Source: Tubiluchus corallicola
Lineage: Eukaryota; Priapulida; Priapulimorpha; Priapulimorphida; Tubiluchidae
Direction of reading: 5' to 3'
Length of the DNA stretch: 64,000 bases
NCBI GenBank assembly: GCA_030141605.1
Contig: JAQGDQ010002383.1
Location: forward strand, 129,001 to 193,000
Part shown: piece after piece, positions 1 to 17,564 of the stretch
Position numbering within the stretch: position 1 is the stretch's first letter
Layout of the letters: each line of letters starts with the position of its first letter
Made by a program: the position numbers and the translations under genes
Notes under the pieces: model-generated
What the model saw: the letters and a program-made list of their open reading frames with translations, nothing else
What the model was told of the DNA's origin: nothing
The model's database searches: none

Positions 1-900
1 AAAAATGTGTTTGCCCGAATCCGGGCGGGGGAGGCTGCAGACAAACAGCCACCCCCCACCCCCAACCCTTGCTCGTGCACGTCGGCTGTATTGTTTAAGA
101 ATTTTGTGTTAAGCCAATGATACACGGCCGCCACAAGACAAACCGGCAGACGTCGGCCGTGATAAAATGACCGCCCAAATTAGACTACATTAATTTCAAA
201 TCAAAGATGAAACGCGGAGTTTATGGAAGTGGCCGTGAAGACAGCAGCCGTTCTAAAACAGAAATGAGTTCTATTTTGTACAGTATGCACCAGCCGGCCA
301 AGGGTTTTATCCAATCAGGGATCAGTATTCCAGCATTGGTTTTTGCTTTTCCCGCGACGTATTGTAACACGGTATGCATGAATGCTGTACGTATAATAGA
401 TAGATGGTTTATGTTAAGTGAATTTAACTTAAGCCTGAAGAATACTTGCATCATGCATTTAACAGAAGCCATGTAACCATTTAAACTTGATTTAATAAGT
501 TCACTATTTTACTTGACAAAAATTCCGCAGTTTTTAGCGTAACCTTATGCAACGGTTCAATACTATGCAAGATGTATTTCCGTTTTTCCCACTTAAATTG
601 TAATGTGATGGTCGATATCAGAAAACTTCAGAATTTTTCAAAAACCAAACCGAATCGCGGATGTATGGCTGAATTTCAGTAGACTCCGGGCCAAATCAGG
701 AGGATGGCAACCCTAGCAGTGATACAAAAATTGAACTTAAAAAACAAGATAACCCACTAAACAATTGATTATAGATCTAAATTTCAACGTTAAAACACTA
801 CCCATGAGTACTTAAAACTAAACAGTGACGAAATGTTTGGCTGTACGGTCGTCATTAATGCTGCGCTCCCTTCTACACGGACGGCTGCGTATCAGATCTT
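1..900. other. No gene recognised
   Basis: Only short open frames without recognisable domains, flanking splice signals or codon structure are present (for example 207-476 plus and its mirror 221-472 minus). The sequence is AT-rich with a short C-rich patch near 47-65. I see no repeat family shared with the rest of the window. Confidence 0.4.
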
Positions 901-2552
901 TCGTTAGTTTGATTGAATGATTGAATATCTTTATTGACATAAACATATGATAATAACGATGTAATAATTCATGTGTTAATTAATACTGTAAAATGTTATT
1001 AAAGCTGTTTCCAGCCCACTTGGGCTTACAAGTCAATTTCATGAAAATTTATCACATAATAACTGTGCAGTTCATTTACATAGAATATCAAATAAAAGAA
1101 TATATATAATATGGAATTTTAACATATACCTGAATGGACAAGTCATGTATTAAATATATATCTTGCTTTGCCTCATTCTAAAAATCTTATAAGCATATTT
1201 TGCAGTCCTAAGGACATTCTCTTCTGACATAATATATTTCCATTTATTTACATTATCTAATTGTTCCGGGTCCATGTTAATATCTTGGAAAAATTCTTCT
1301 CTCTCTAGTCTATAATGTGTACAAACAAACATAAAGTGAGATTCATCTTCTACATCTCCACAGCAACATATCTTACACAAACGTTCACCAACCTTAACAT
1401 TTCTAAACCTACCATGCTCCAGTTCCAGGGGAAGAGTACCACTTCTTAGCTTTGCAAGCACAGACCTGTATTTTCCTTGCATATTAATATAAACATATGG
1501 TTCTACTCCAAAGCTGTTCTTATACAATATATATGTTCTAAGTTTAGGGTAATCTGCATTTTTTGCTTTCCAATCAACACATTGTTTCTCATACAGCTGT
1601 GCCCATGCTCTGCTAAGAGGTACAGTATCCATATTAACAAAAGCTTGCTGGAACCCTGCTTCCTCTAGGACTTTAGAAATTTCATATGACCAACCAACGT
1701 TGGTATTACAGTCCCAAAGAAATATTCTCTTAACAAGTCTAGAATTATCAAGTGTTAAAAGACGATTCCAATACCTTATCATAGATGACTTTCTTCTAAC
1801 TGAAGATGGTGACCATCCCATATCACCCTGTATACATTGATTAGCAGCAAAATTATGAACACCAAGAAATATTCTTAATGCCTTATTCTGGACAGTATCA
1901 ATTTTAGGGTACTTGTTATATCCCCATACTTCTGAACCATAATCAAGTATAGGACATACACCTGCATTGAATAACTTAGTAAAAGAATAATAACCCAGCC
2001 CATTTAACTTTTTATATTTACCAATCAAGGCATCCAGTGCTCTACTGCCTGAGTCTGCCAGTACTAGTGCTGTAACCTTATAATCTAAATGTTCATTAAG
2101 ATAAATCCCCAGATACTTATACCTATCTACAGTGCTCAAAATCTGATCACTAAGTTTAAATAGTACATCAGTTTGATTCACTTGGGGTTTTCTGAAATGG
2201 ACAACATTTGACTTTTTACTGTTAAATTTGATTCTCCATTTCTTTCCCCACTCAGTGATCTTATCTAACATTTTCTGAAGATCTTCTTCAGATTCTGCTA
2301 AAATTACAACGTCATCAGCATACATTAAAATACAAATCTTATCATTACCAACAGGAATACCAATATTTAGGGACTTTACATCATCTGCCATATCATTTAT
2401 ATACCAGCTGAACAGGGTTGGTGACAAAGTGTCTCCCTGCCTGACACCATATTCACATTTAAATTTATCAGTGAGGATACCATTTAGATTCACAGCACTA
2501 TAGGTATCTGAAAGAATATTCTTAATGCTGCTATACATTTTGCCATCCACTA
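900..2552 (-). mobile_element. 5'-truncated non-LTR retrotransposon (LINE)
   Basis: The element is on the minus strand. It holds the C-terminal two thirds of an ORF2-type protein, a 3' UTR (about 1149-930), an AATAAA-type signal near 945-940 and a short tail of repeated ATTCAATC units at the 3' edge. The 3' UTR contains an AGCCC/GGGCT hairpin at 1013-1026. The 5' end is lost at about 2552, before the N-terminal RT blocks and any endonuclease, the usual outcome of incomplete target-primed reverse transcription. I saw no clear target-site duplication. The clade is not certain. Confidence 0.85.
1150..2550 (-). CDS. Reverse transcriptase ORF, C-terminal part, LINE
   Basis: This is an open frame of 466 codons. 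It begins inside the RT domain: a VRQGDTLSPTLFSWYIND block (RT block 4), the catalytic YADD box (residues about 78-81) followed by VVILAESEEDLQ, and a KYLGIYL block. A long C-terminal region then carries a Cys/His cluster (CKICCC, then a HFMF..C..Y motif near residue 400-420) typical of LINE ORF2 C-termini. There is no internal stop or obvious frameshift, so this insertion is relatively young. It is truncated, because endonuclease and RT blocks 0-3 are absent; the apparent first codon is only the truncation edge and not a true start. Reverse transcription of the element's own RNA is the family role. It is unlikely to work alone. Confidence 0.85.
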   Translation of the reverse strand: MDGKMYSSIKNILSDTYSAVNLNGILTDKFKCEYGVRQGDTLSPTLFSWYINDMADDVKSLNIGIPVGNDKICILMYADDVVILAESEEDLQKMLDKITEWGKKWRIKFNSKKSNVVHFRKPQVNQTDVLFKLSDQILSTVDRYKYLGIYLNEHLDYKVTALVLADSGSRALDALIGKYKKLNGLGYYSFTKLFNAGVCPILDYGSEVWGYNKYPKIDTVQNKALRIFLGVHNFAANQCIQGDMGWSPSSVRRKSSMIRYWNRLLTLDNSRLVKRIFLWDCNTNVGWSYEISKVLEEAGFQQAFVNMDTVPLSRAWAQLYEKQCVDWKAKNADYPKLRTYILYKNSFGVEPYVYINMQGKYRSVLAKLRSGTLPLELEHGRFRNVKVGERLCKICCCGDVEDESHFMFVCTHYRLEREEFFQDINMDPEQLDNVNKWKYIMSEENVLRTAKYAYKIFRMRQSKIYI

Positions 2553-3220
2553 TTACATGTTAGTAATAAAATAATTTGTTCGTAATTTGTCTGTATTAAA
2601 GGAATAGCTGGTATTCAACATAGGGCAGATCCAGACTGCTACTTGTTGCAGAGCCAGAATTCAGACCACACCTGTTTGTCAAGGATAAACCTGTGAGACG
2701 AGATAGTGAAAAAATACAGGTAAGTAATTCTACCTCTGCCTGCATAATCAGATGCACACCGTGGATGTCTCTACGACTTAACCAGACTAGGTCCCTCAAC
2801 GACTTAGCGAGAGAAATAACCTGCGAATGGCGCATCATTTTACTAAATAGGTCGAGTTCTATGACTGCTTAACCATGGCTTCGCATTATCTACGAAGCTC
2901 CATTTAACCATTATTATTGCCCTAAACATAGTCTGTTAATTTATTCATTATGATTCATAGAATCGGTTAGTAGATTATATTGATATTAAAGCATGTTTTT
3001 TGGTATCTGTGAGAAATTCACGAATCCCACTTCAAACTTTTCAAGCTAATGAACATAAATAAATCAAAGTTCTTGTAACGCGTTTTCATCATTGATGGTT
3101 GCACAAATCATGTTGATGTCAGATAGCAACACTTAACAAGTATGTCAGATAACTTAATTAATAAACATTTTCATTGTGGTAGTTCTGTAGATTGCTGATG
3201 CCGATAGCTTAGCCTTCAAG
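2553..3220. other. Gene-free stretch upstream of the Ly6 gene
   Basis: Nothing coding is recognised. The 200 bases before 3221 must contain the 5' UTR and probably the promoter of the Ly6 gene, but I see no clear TATA box or initiator that I would defend. Confidence 0.35.
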
Positions 3221-3275
3221 ATGTTTGACAAGAAAGTTGCTTTGTGTCTAACATTGTCCATTCTCTGGCTGCAAA
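3221..3275 (+). CDS. Ly6 gene, exon 1 (signal peptide)
   Basis: The exon starts at ATG and encodes a lysine-containing start followed by a hydrophobic core (VALCLTLSILWLQ). It ends at a consensus donor, A|GTAAGTAA, in phase 1, a common phase for the intron after a signal-peptide exon. Confidence 0.8.
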
Positions 3276-5686
3276 GTAAGTAACTCAGCATAAAAAAGTT
3301 GTTTTTGATTTTGGTAAATTTGCTAACCTTTAGTCGTAACTCAAGCCGGTCGCCTGATAGTGATTCGACTCTCTACTATAGACTTTATAATGGTGGTCAG
3401 AAAATACTAAATTTCAAACGTTGACTCTCACGTTTTTATATAATTTCCAGTGTACTTCAGGACCGAGTAACGTCTACACTAGCTCAGCAATTTTGGAGGA
3501 GATAGATTATACAGACAGAAAAATACTAATTTTAGAAGTTTAGTAGAAAAGTACTAATTTTAGAAGTTTAGTAGAAAAGTACTAATTTTAGAAGTTTAGT
3601 AGAAAAGTACTAATTTTAGAAGTTTAGTAGACAAGTACTAATATTAGAAGTTTAGTAGAAAAGTACTAATTTTAGAAGTTTAGTAGACAAGTACTAATTT
3701 TAGAAGTTTAGTAGACAAGTACTAATTTTAGAATTTTAAGTTTTATGACCGTTGTTAGGCATTTTTAACGCACAGCTATAGGTCAGATCCTACCTGCTGT
3801 GTAAGCTTTGTTCGAATCGTTTCAGAGATATCGGAGAAAGAGCAAACAAACACAAACAGTCAGACAGATAAAAATTCTAAATTTTGACTCCTACAACTTT
3901 TAGATAATTGTTCATTGTATCACAATATCCAGTTGCGTCTTCACTACCTCAGGAATAGAGATAGATTTTGAAGTCAGAAAAGTACCAATCTTAGAAGTTG
4001 TTTTTATGCCGCAGGTAAGCGATCGTTGTCAGCATGGCCCCACAGTTTTTTACTGTATAACAAGTGTTCAGGCTGGCTTGGTTGCTTGCTTGGTTGGTTG
4101 GAATTGTATCAGCCGTCCCCGAGGAGTAGCGTGCAGAGGTAGGCAGGAAGGCGGGCGGACAGACAGGCGAACAGACTGATGCGACTGAGAATAAAAGTTG
4201 GCTAAGTTGTGTTGTCTAATAGGTTAATTAGAGAAATGATAAACGGTATGAAAGCAATGTCAAAGCTTGAAAAGTGCGAAGAGAGAGAAAAAAGAGAAAG
4301 AGAGAGACAGATAGAAAGAGAAGGAGAACAGAAAAGGGAATAGAAGAGATGGTAAAATAATAATTTTTTGTAGTAAAATTAACAGGTAAGTTGCAATTTA
4401 TATCTGTCTGTAACAAATTATGGCTCACCTACTGAGACGGAACTAATGTTTATTTTTGCTTTGCAGCACTGTCATATACAACCGAAGGAAGCTCATCAAA
4501 TGCAAGATATGGAATCCCTTTATTAGACTTTGAAGATTACTTGCAGTGTTATGAATGTGAAGTATCGTTTCGCAAGACGTACAATACGAATGATACCTGT
4601 TTTAGTGAAGATAGACTCATCAATAGCAGCTATTGGGTATTTTGCCCGAAAAAGTACAATACCTGCCAGGTAACTACTATAGTTATTACTAATGTGTTAT
4701 ATGTGGGTCTTAAACGTCATAGTTAATATCTATCCTCTGGGTAATTTGCTTATGACTGTTCTTGCAGCTTCAAATTTGCATGTTACAGACATTTCTGCAG
4801 ACAAGTTCTTTACTTTGCTGAGGTGACTTGAACTGCCCAAATTAATACTATAATTAATATTCAGCACTAAAGCAGGTTAATAGCTGAGTGGTGACGTTCG
4901 TGTGTCTCACGACCGAAGTTACGCAACGCTACCGCCTGGGCTCGAATTCGATACTTGCCCTTGGCCATATATCACTCTCCATAGTGTTTTTGGTTGCTGG
5001 CCTTGTGCTTTTGTATCAAAACATGGCTAAGACGCCCCTTCTGGTTCAGTAGCTCACTTGGGTTGCACTTAAGGTTACTGACACGAGGTAAGACGCCGAT
5101 CTCGCCATAAACACCACCTTAAAGTGATCCCGCTGTTTAATGCTGCATTCCTGCTAGCATTGCTCCGCATTATGCAATACAATAATGTATGAGAAACTTA
5201 TCATTGCTGTTGTTTTTCCGGCTAGTGAAGCGAATGATGTTGCACAACAAAGCCACGTTCACACCTCGAATTCGCTCCGGCAAATCAGAATTATACGAAC
5301 CCTTGTGCAAGAGGTGACATGGTTTGGCAATTCGTCACTACACTTGCAACAAAAAGTGTTTATTTTATGCCTTTTTATTACTAATATCAAATCTAAAATT
5401 TATATCACTTTCAATTGGCATAATTATTAAAATTTATTTTACGTTATTTTTGTAGACGGAGAGAAGAGAAGTGAATGGGGTTCTTGTTCTCCTCCTGCGG
5501 AGATGTGCTAAAGAATGTGAACCTGGCTGTGAGCTGAGTGGTTATGGAGTGACAATAAAATCATGCATTTCCTGTTGTAATTCAACTCTTTGCAACGTGG
5601 ACAATTTTGCCTTACTGATGTTGCCGTCCAGAACTACGATAACAGCAGTGCTGCTGATGTTGTTATATTATGAATATTTAATTTAA
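3221..5686 (+). CDS. Ly6/uPAR (three-finger) domain protein, probable GPI-anchored
   Basis: Join 3221-3275, 4467-4669 and 5456-5686 gives 162 residues. Residues 1 to about 20 form a hydrophobic signal peptide. The Ly6 domain runs from LQCYEC (C46, C49) to the diagnostic CCNSTLCN ending (C126, C127, C132). Twelve cysteines are present, two more than the basic ten of Ly6 domains. The last ~20 residues are hydrophobic and end without a cytoplasmic tail, as expected of a GPI-attachment signal. Donors are A|GTAAGT and CAG|GTAACT; acceptors are TTTGCAG and TTTTTGTAG. Phases match (1 then 0). Ly6 proteins are small disulfide-rich surface or secreted proteins that bind receptors, channels or junction components; the partner cannot be read here. 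Intron 1 holds a 28-bp minisatellite and intron 2 a SINE. Confidence 0.85.
3521..3735. repeat. 28-bp minisatellite, about 7.6 copies
   Basis: The unit begins AAGTACTAATTTTAGAAG and is 28 bp long, with only a few substitutions between copies (AAAAG versus ACAAG, one ATATT variant). It lies within intron 1 of the Ly6 gene. Related but degenerate segments occur at about 3395-3420 and 3970-4000, so the array appears to have grown inside a larger duplicated segment. Confidence 0.9.
4467..4669 (+). CDS. Ly6 gene, exon 2 (N-terminal half of the Ly6 domain)
   Basis: The acceptor is TTTTGCTTTGCAG|CA and the donor is CAG|GTAACT. The 203 nt enter in phase 1 and leave in phase 0. The exon encodes the LQCYECEVSF start of the domain and three further cysteines. 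An NSS N-glycosylation sequon is present. Confidence 0.85.
4865..5175 (+). mobile_element. tRNA-derived SINE in Ly6 intron 2
   Basis: A box-like TAGCTGAGTGG lies near 4879-4890 and a B box-like GGCTCGAATTCG near 4939-4950, the internal pol III promoter pair of a tRNA head. About 220 bp of non-tRNA body follow. The tRNA cannot fold into a full cloverleaf, so it is a SINE and not a tRNA gene. Ends are approximate. Confidence 0.65.
5456..5686 (+). CDS. Ly6 gene, exon 3 (C-terminal half and GPI signal)
   Basis: Acceptor TTATTTTTGTAG|ACG opens in phase 0. The exon encodes seven cysteines, including the SCCNSTLCN signature, then a hydrophobic tail ending at TAA (5684-5686). In this family the closing CCxxxxCN motif is near-invariant. 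Confidence 0.85.
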   Translation, partial: TERREVNGVLVLLLRRCAKECEPGCELSGYGVTIKSCISCCNSTLCNVDNFALLMLPSRTTITAVLLMLLYYEYLI

Positions 5687-5699
5687 TTCCATTTCGTTT

Positions 5700-6730
5700 T
5701 ACATTTTATTATGGAAACTGCCGTACACAGCTCATCCTTACATTATGCCCCACATTGCTGGTACCGTGCAACCGAGAAAGCACTTTGCAAAACGGTTTTA
5801 TGAAATTCCATGTAGCATGTAAAAATAGTAGAACCTCGACAATTAAATTTGTAACCAAACATACGTTAAATGCCGTAAACTCAATAATGTTTTTCAACTT
5901 GTATAAAACTGTTATAAAAATAATGTACCCTGAAAGATGTACATTTTCATGTATTATCTCGTAAGATTATGAAAGGCAGCTAACGATAATAAACTTAACT
6001 AAAGACTGCATAAGTTGTATAGAAAATACAAATCTTAATTTTTATCAAAGTATCAATTGAGAGAAACGTTAGAATATGTGGGGATCTTTTTAAATTAATT
6101 GCTTTGTCTTCTTGTATGAAAATAACTTCACTACTTTTTTGTTGTTGTCAGTTTTTAATATATTTAATATACTTTTGCTAATAGTCTACTAACTTCTTTT
6201 AATTGAATCACTTATGTAACTTGACTGTACACGTGTGTTCGAAAATAAATGATGTTAATAATAACAGTTTACCTGCTAGTCATAATGTTGCTGCTTCTGT
6301 TACTGGTGCTGCTGATGACGATGATAATAATAATGGTGATGACATGATGGCATGTATTATGGCACTGGCGATGATGATGACACGACTGTGATAGTGATGG
6401 TGAGAGAGACAGTGATGATGACTGAGATTATGGTGATGAAGACGATGAAGACAATGACGAACGGTGATTAATTTCTTCATTTTACTGGCAGCACCAACAA
6501 TAATTTAGTTAATTTTGAGTTCAGTTTGGTATCATGATATTATGTTATTAAACTTTAGTAATTCTATTTAGATGTAACCATATTGTAGTATCATTTTACA
6601 TTAAGAAAGATTATACATTATATTTTGTGTATACTTAATGTTGCCATAATATTTTGCGATAAATTAAACATAATTTCTTTTTCTCTATGAAAGTTAACAT
6701 GTTTCCTGACGAATGCTCGCTGGTAAAAAA
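5700..6730. other. Gene-free AT-rich stretch
   Basis: It contains the presumed 3' UTR of the Ly6 gene (an ATAATAAAC string near 5987 is a possible polyadenylation site) and a degenerate GAT-rich patch at about 6310-6470. No gene was recognised. Confidence 0.35.
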
Positions 6731-7415
6731 CATTGGTGTAGCTATTGCTAAAGTGTTTGCCTGTCACGGAAAGGTGCAAAAAAGTGACATTTGAATTACT
6801 CAGCACGTATATATTGCTAAAACTTTTGCTTGACACGGTGATGTACTGTTCAAAGTGACATTTGAATTACTCAGAGCGTATATATTGCTAAAACTTTTGC
6901 TTGACACGGTGAGGTACTGTTGAACATTTGAATCACTCACAGCGCATACATTGCTAAAACTTTCCCCTGTCTCGGTGAGGTTCTGTTGAACATTTGACTC
7001 ACTCACAGTGCATACATTGCTAAAACTTTCCCCTGTCACGGTGAGGTACTGTTGAACATTTGAATCACTCACAGCATATACATTGCTAAAACTTTCCCCT
7101 GTCACGGTGAGGTACTGTTCAACAATTGAATTACTCACAGCGAATACATTGCTAAAACTTTTGACTGTCACAGTGAGGTACTGTTGAACATTTTAATCAC
7201 TCACAGCATATACATTGCTAAAACTTTCCCCTGTCACGGTGAGGTACTGTTGAACATTTGAATCACTCACAGCGCATACATTGCTAAAACTTTCCCCTGT
7301 CACGGTGAGGTACTGTTGAACATTTGAATCACTCACAGCGCATACATTGCTAAAACTTTCCCCTGTTACGGTGAGGTACTATTGATTATTTGAATCACTC
7401 ACAGCGCATACATTG

Positions 7416-13590
<6,175 letters not shown>

Positions 13591-13599
13591 AATAACCCG

Positions 13600-15290
13600 T
13601 TTTTATCTTGATGAATAAACTGCGTTATAAAATTTGCAGCAGCTGAAGGTTATTGTACAAATATTGTTGTTAATAAGCGCAAGGAACTTTCTTGTTTGCA
13701 CATCATTTGTCCCATTGTGGTAAAGCTTATTTCCATGTCTTCAATAAAATATATAGCGTCACCTTAGATATTGTCACGTGTGGGTTACGCCTTTTAACGA
13801 CCGAAAAAAGCGTCAACAGTAGACATGTTAGCGTGCTGTACTTTCCACAAATGAGATCTTCAGGCAATTTAGAAGTTCCACATGAACGGGCGTTCAGGTT
13901 TTGTTCGCCAGCGTCCAAGTGGATTAAGCTTAACAATTTAACGTGGCTGGGAGGGTCGAGGGAGGCGAACACAAAACAACCTTAGCCTAGACACACGTAA
14001 AACTGGCCATCACGTTTTTAAATTATGGTAAACATGCAGAAATTGAAATCGTAGTTGTTTGAAAGCAGAATTTATTAATGAAGATTCATTTGAGCTCATA
14101 TATTTCCACTCGAATACCTAATTTTATGGGTCGCATGTAGCTATAAACTAATATCACCTTTCTGGCTAGTATTACATACTCGTACTATTCTGAATTATTT
14201 TTATTTATTTATTTATTTATTTATTTAGTAAATGTAATTCCCTTTTAGGTAAGTTTAATAAATTACTTGAATTTTTAATTTTTGCTTTTCAGGCAGACAA
14301 TGGGTTTTGTTGGATGACGTAGAATGTCAAAAAGGTCACTAAGCCTTCTTTCACGATTACGTTCTACGTCTTTTAATTTAGATTTACGTCTTTGCAACTA
14401 ATACGAAAATATTTCTCACCAGCCGAATAATATTGATTGCAACAAGCTAAATCAGATTTTGACGAAACTAAGAATCAATTTTCGCCATCTTTAAAATGTA
14501 ACAAATGAATACGTTTAATTGTCGCTGATTCACAATTGAATATATTGTGCAAAATAAAATTTATTACAGGAAAAACAGTGTTAAAACTAATATATTTTTT
14601 GTAGTTTGCCACACTAAAACGTAACATTGTGATACAAAATTAATAATTATGACTGGAATGAAAGAAGATGCGCCACGTGGTCTATGTGAAGTGCAGAAAT
14701 CACAACTTGGCATCGCAAAAATTCCAATCTTGCTTGTCATTGTCTTTACGGCTATTGTTCAATCGGAAAACTGTACTTCCTCCCAATGTTTCCTCTATTA
14801 TCCACGTCAGGCACATGAACTTCACCACTGTCCTTTTTTGCTAAACACAAAAGAAACAAAATTATGTTTTATAAAACTTAAATTATTATTTTTAAAAATT
14901 ACACATTCCTGATACGCCATTTTCAAATTGCCAAAAATAATCTGTTAAACTAAATTTTGTTTTCTAAACTCTAGTTTGTAATAATTAATGCAACAATAAG
15001 TGTTTTTGGAATGGCCGTAAAAGTTCCTTCTATAATCTATTCGTTCAATTTAATTGAAATTTATAAAAGTAGGCATTTGCGTTTTTGTGCTCGTCAGACA
15101 TGCTTTTATAATATCATGCTGATTTTGAAAAAAATTGAATCCAAATTTTATTTTTGAAGAAAATTTGAATCCAAAAAGCAAATTTTACTTTTGCACAGGC
15201 TTCACCCACACTTTTGTGTAGCGCTTTTACTAAAACGTATTCTCGCGTTTAAAGTTGAAAAAACAAAAAAACTTAAAGCATTAAAACCAG
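13600..15290. other. Gene-free AT-rich stretch
   Basis: The 5' flank of the PY-motif gene lies here. A short (TTTA)n run occurs at about 14195-14226. The open frame 14649-14912 has one hydrophobic segment but no domain or splice support. Confidence 0.35.
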
Positions 15291-15294
15291 AAAA

Positions 15295-15385
15295 AACGCA
15301 TAAAAATTCTCTCTACCAACGATCGAACTATGGGCCTTCAGGTCAAAAACAAATAGTCTCATAACCGCATGATTGAGCTGTGATA
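15295..15385 (-). mobile_element. tRNA-like SINE head
   Basis: On the minus strand an A box-like TAGCTCAATCATGCGG-type segment is followed by a B box-like TAGTTCGATCGTT. No full cloverleaf forms, so it is probably a tRNA-derived SINE fragment. Confidence 0.4.
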
Positions 15386-15818
15386 CAGTATCGGTTTTAA
15401 ATCTTTTCAAATTTTCCTTCCTATCAAATTGTTAATTTGATTAGTGATAATTACTCTCTGTTATTTACATAGTTTTATCTTAGCTCTAATTACTTTTCAG
15501 TGCATGCAAGAAGGACATTAATTAGCACTGAATTGCGTTATTATTGCTACACAAAAATAAAAACATTCCCATACGAAACCTTCAATTTTTTTCGAAACAC
15601 TGAAGCTTGTTTCAGACATGTGACCTGGTGAACGTGCTACAAAAGTACCTGTAGAACACACCTATAATAAATAAAATAAATACGCACACGAGTTAGTTAT
15701 TTAGCAACAGTCAAGAACCGTTAGTTAAAAAATAACGAGTTAATAACAACAATTTTTAACAATAAGTTAATAACACGAATTTTCCTATCTTTACTTAAGT
15801 AAATGTTTTTCTTACGTT

Positions 15819-16510
15819 TTAAAGGACAAGAAAAGGTGTACCTGAAGCAGGTTTCAGAAAAATCGCCTTAAAAAATTATATTACTTTATAGCAATTTTAT
15901 GCCTATATCTTACTCGCACTGAAAGTAATTTTGATTTGTTTTCATTTTAAATTTCCCGCAATACTATTCCGAAGTCGCCATTACATGACGTCATGCACCA
16001 AACGTAAATCAAGGGAAGAAAAGGCAATGTTAAATTATATCTCAAAAGACTTTCCGTGCAAATCTATATTACTTAGATTTTCGCTTACCTGCTAGAGAGA
16101 TTTATGTAACTAGAAAAGAAAATTATTAATTATTTAAAATGTTTTCACCAATTGGTAAAATGTAGCTGACTCACCCTACAGGGTGCACCACTCACTAACA
16201 AAAAAACGTATTTTTAATCTTATTGACAAGACATAGTAATTTTAAATTTTATTTAGTTAGTGACTTGCGCGCTACGAATGCTCTGATTATTTTTTCAAAC
16301 TTTACAAAATGTTATCTAAACTTGTTTCAAATGACCTGTCGTGAAAATGGCTGCGTCTAACGGTCATCGCGGGAGTTTAAATTTACAGGTTTTATACAGC
16401 GTGACTGCCGATTGAAGTCCTGCATGCAAAAAGGCAGCATGTAAGCGAAACAAAATTTCAAAACGAATTTTTCAAGCTTTATGTTTATGAAGGGTTCTCT
16501 TGTGCTTTAA
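15819..16510 (+). mobile_element. MITE family 1, apparently full-length copy (TTAA ends)
   Basis: The copy starts TTAAAGGACAAGAAAAGG and ends TTCTCTTGTGCTTTAA. The reverse complement of the end, TTAAAGCACAAGAGAA, matches the start over about 16 bases, giving terminal inverted repeats bounded by TTAA, the target used by piggyBac-type transposases. The 692 bp contain no transposase frame. The body carries the family's AATGGCTGC...GGGAGTTTAAATTTACA-like segment, seen again near 16.6, 20.8, 57.4 and 63.0 kb. The superfamily is inferred. Confidence 0.7.
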
Positions 16511-16544
16511 GCACCACACCGCTTGATTAAGTTCTTTCGGTAGA

Positions 16545-17000
16545 CAATGTTTTGCAGCCTATACTGCCTTATTGCACACAGATGTTATATTAGCAATAAT
16601 ACTGTATAAAACATGTAAATTTAAACTCCCGCGATGACTGTTAGGCGCAGCCATTTTGACGGTAGATTGTTTGAAACAACTTTAGGTGACATTGTGTGAA
16701 GTTTGAAAAAACCATCAGAGAATTCGCAGCGCACTCTTCTGTTACTAAACAAAAGACTTAATTACTTTACATTACCAATAAAATTAAAAATACGTTTTTG
16801 ATAACTTAGTGGTGCATACTGGGCTGGTGAAACACTGACGATTTACCAGTTGGAGCAAACATTTTAAATTGCTAAAAAATTTCTTTTCTAGTTACATAAG
16901 TCCCTCAAGCAGGTAAGCGTATAGCTAAGTAATATAAGTTTGTGTGGAAAGTTTTTGTGAACATTCTTTAAAAATGTTTTTTCTTCCCCTTCAACATTTT
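16545..17000 (-). mobile_element. MITE family 1, inverted partial copy forming a foldback
   Basis: This is a diverged reverse complement of about 16010-16470, so the two copies form a roughly 450-bp inverted repeat with a short spacer. Shared landmarks include the AACTAGAAAAG stretch, AAAAACGTATTTTTAA and CTCCCGCGATGAC/GTCATCGCGGGAG. The outer TTAA end is not visible. Confidence 0.75.
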
Positions 17001-17564
17001 TTGCTGTTTCAAGGAAATCAATGTGCACCACACGCTTAGCACACATGGAACTAATGGAAGGAATTCAGCCAAACGAGTCAAGAACCAAACTTAGAGTCCT
17101 GGTTGCACCATTTGAAAACTAGGGCAGAGGCGGGCCAAACTGCTGGTGAAATTGAGGAAGCGCTTTTACATCTCCCTGGATATTCTGACATTTGGCACCG
17201 CTTCACTTAAACTTTCATAAATACTTTTTAAGAAAAAGCTTTCTTCCGATTAAAATTTTTCGTCTATAAATGGTAGTACTAAACTAGTCATCTAGATAAT
17301 TTAGTAAAAAAAGCAAGCGAAGGCAATTAGCTGATCGAGCGCCCGAAGTTAAGCAACAGCTGATCCTGAGCAGTAAATGAATGGATAATCAATATGAAAA
17401 TTGGTTCTGCGGCTTCTTCTGCTATATTTCCCCGGCTCTTTTCCCTGCTGAAGAGAGGTACAATCGCGTCCATCTTAGAGGGCTGTCTTCGATAATAAGC
17501 AAGATCCCGTCCAGTCACAACAATTTATAATAATCATTTGAACGCACGAAAGAATATTATATTA

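Noticed and set aside
207-476. 89-codon plus-strand frame near the left edge
   Set aside because: No motif; an almost equal open frame lies on the other strand.
6800-7171. 22-residue-repeat protein on the minus strand
   Set aside because: Unit length is a multiple of three, a stop breaks the frame further on, and no exon signals surround it; kept only as a low-interest finding.
14649-14912. 87-codon plus-strand frame with a hydrophobic segment
   Set aside because: No domain, no splice partners and a Lys/Leu/Phe-rich ending typical of AT-rich non-coding DNA.
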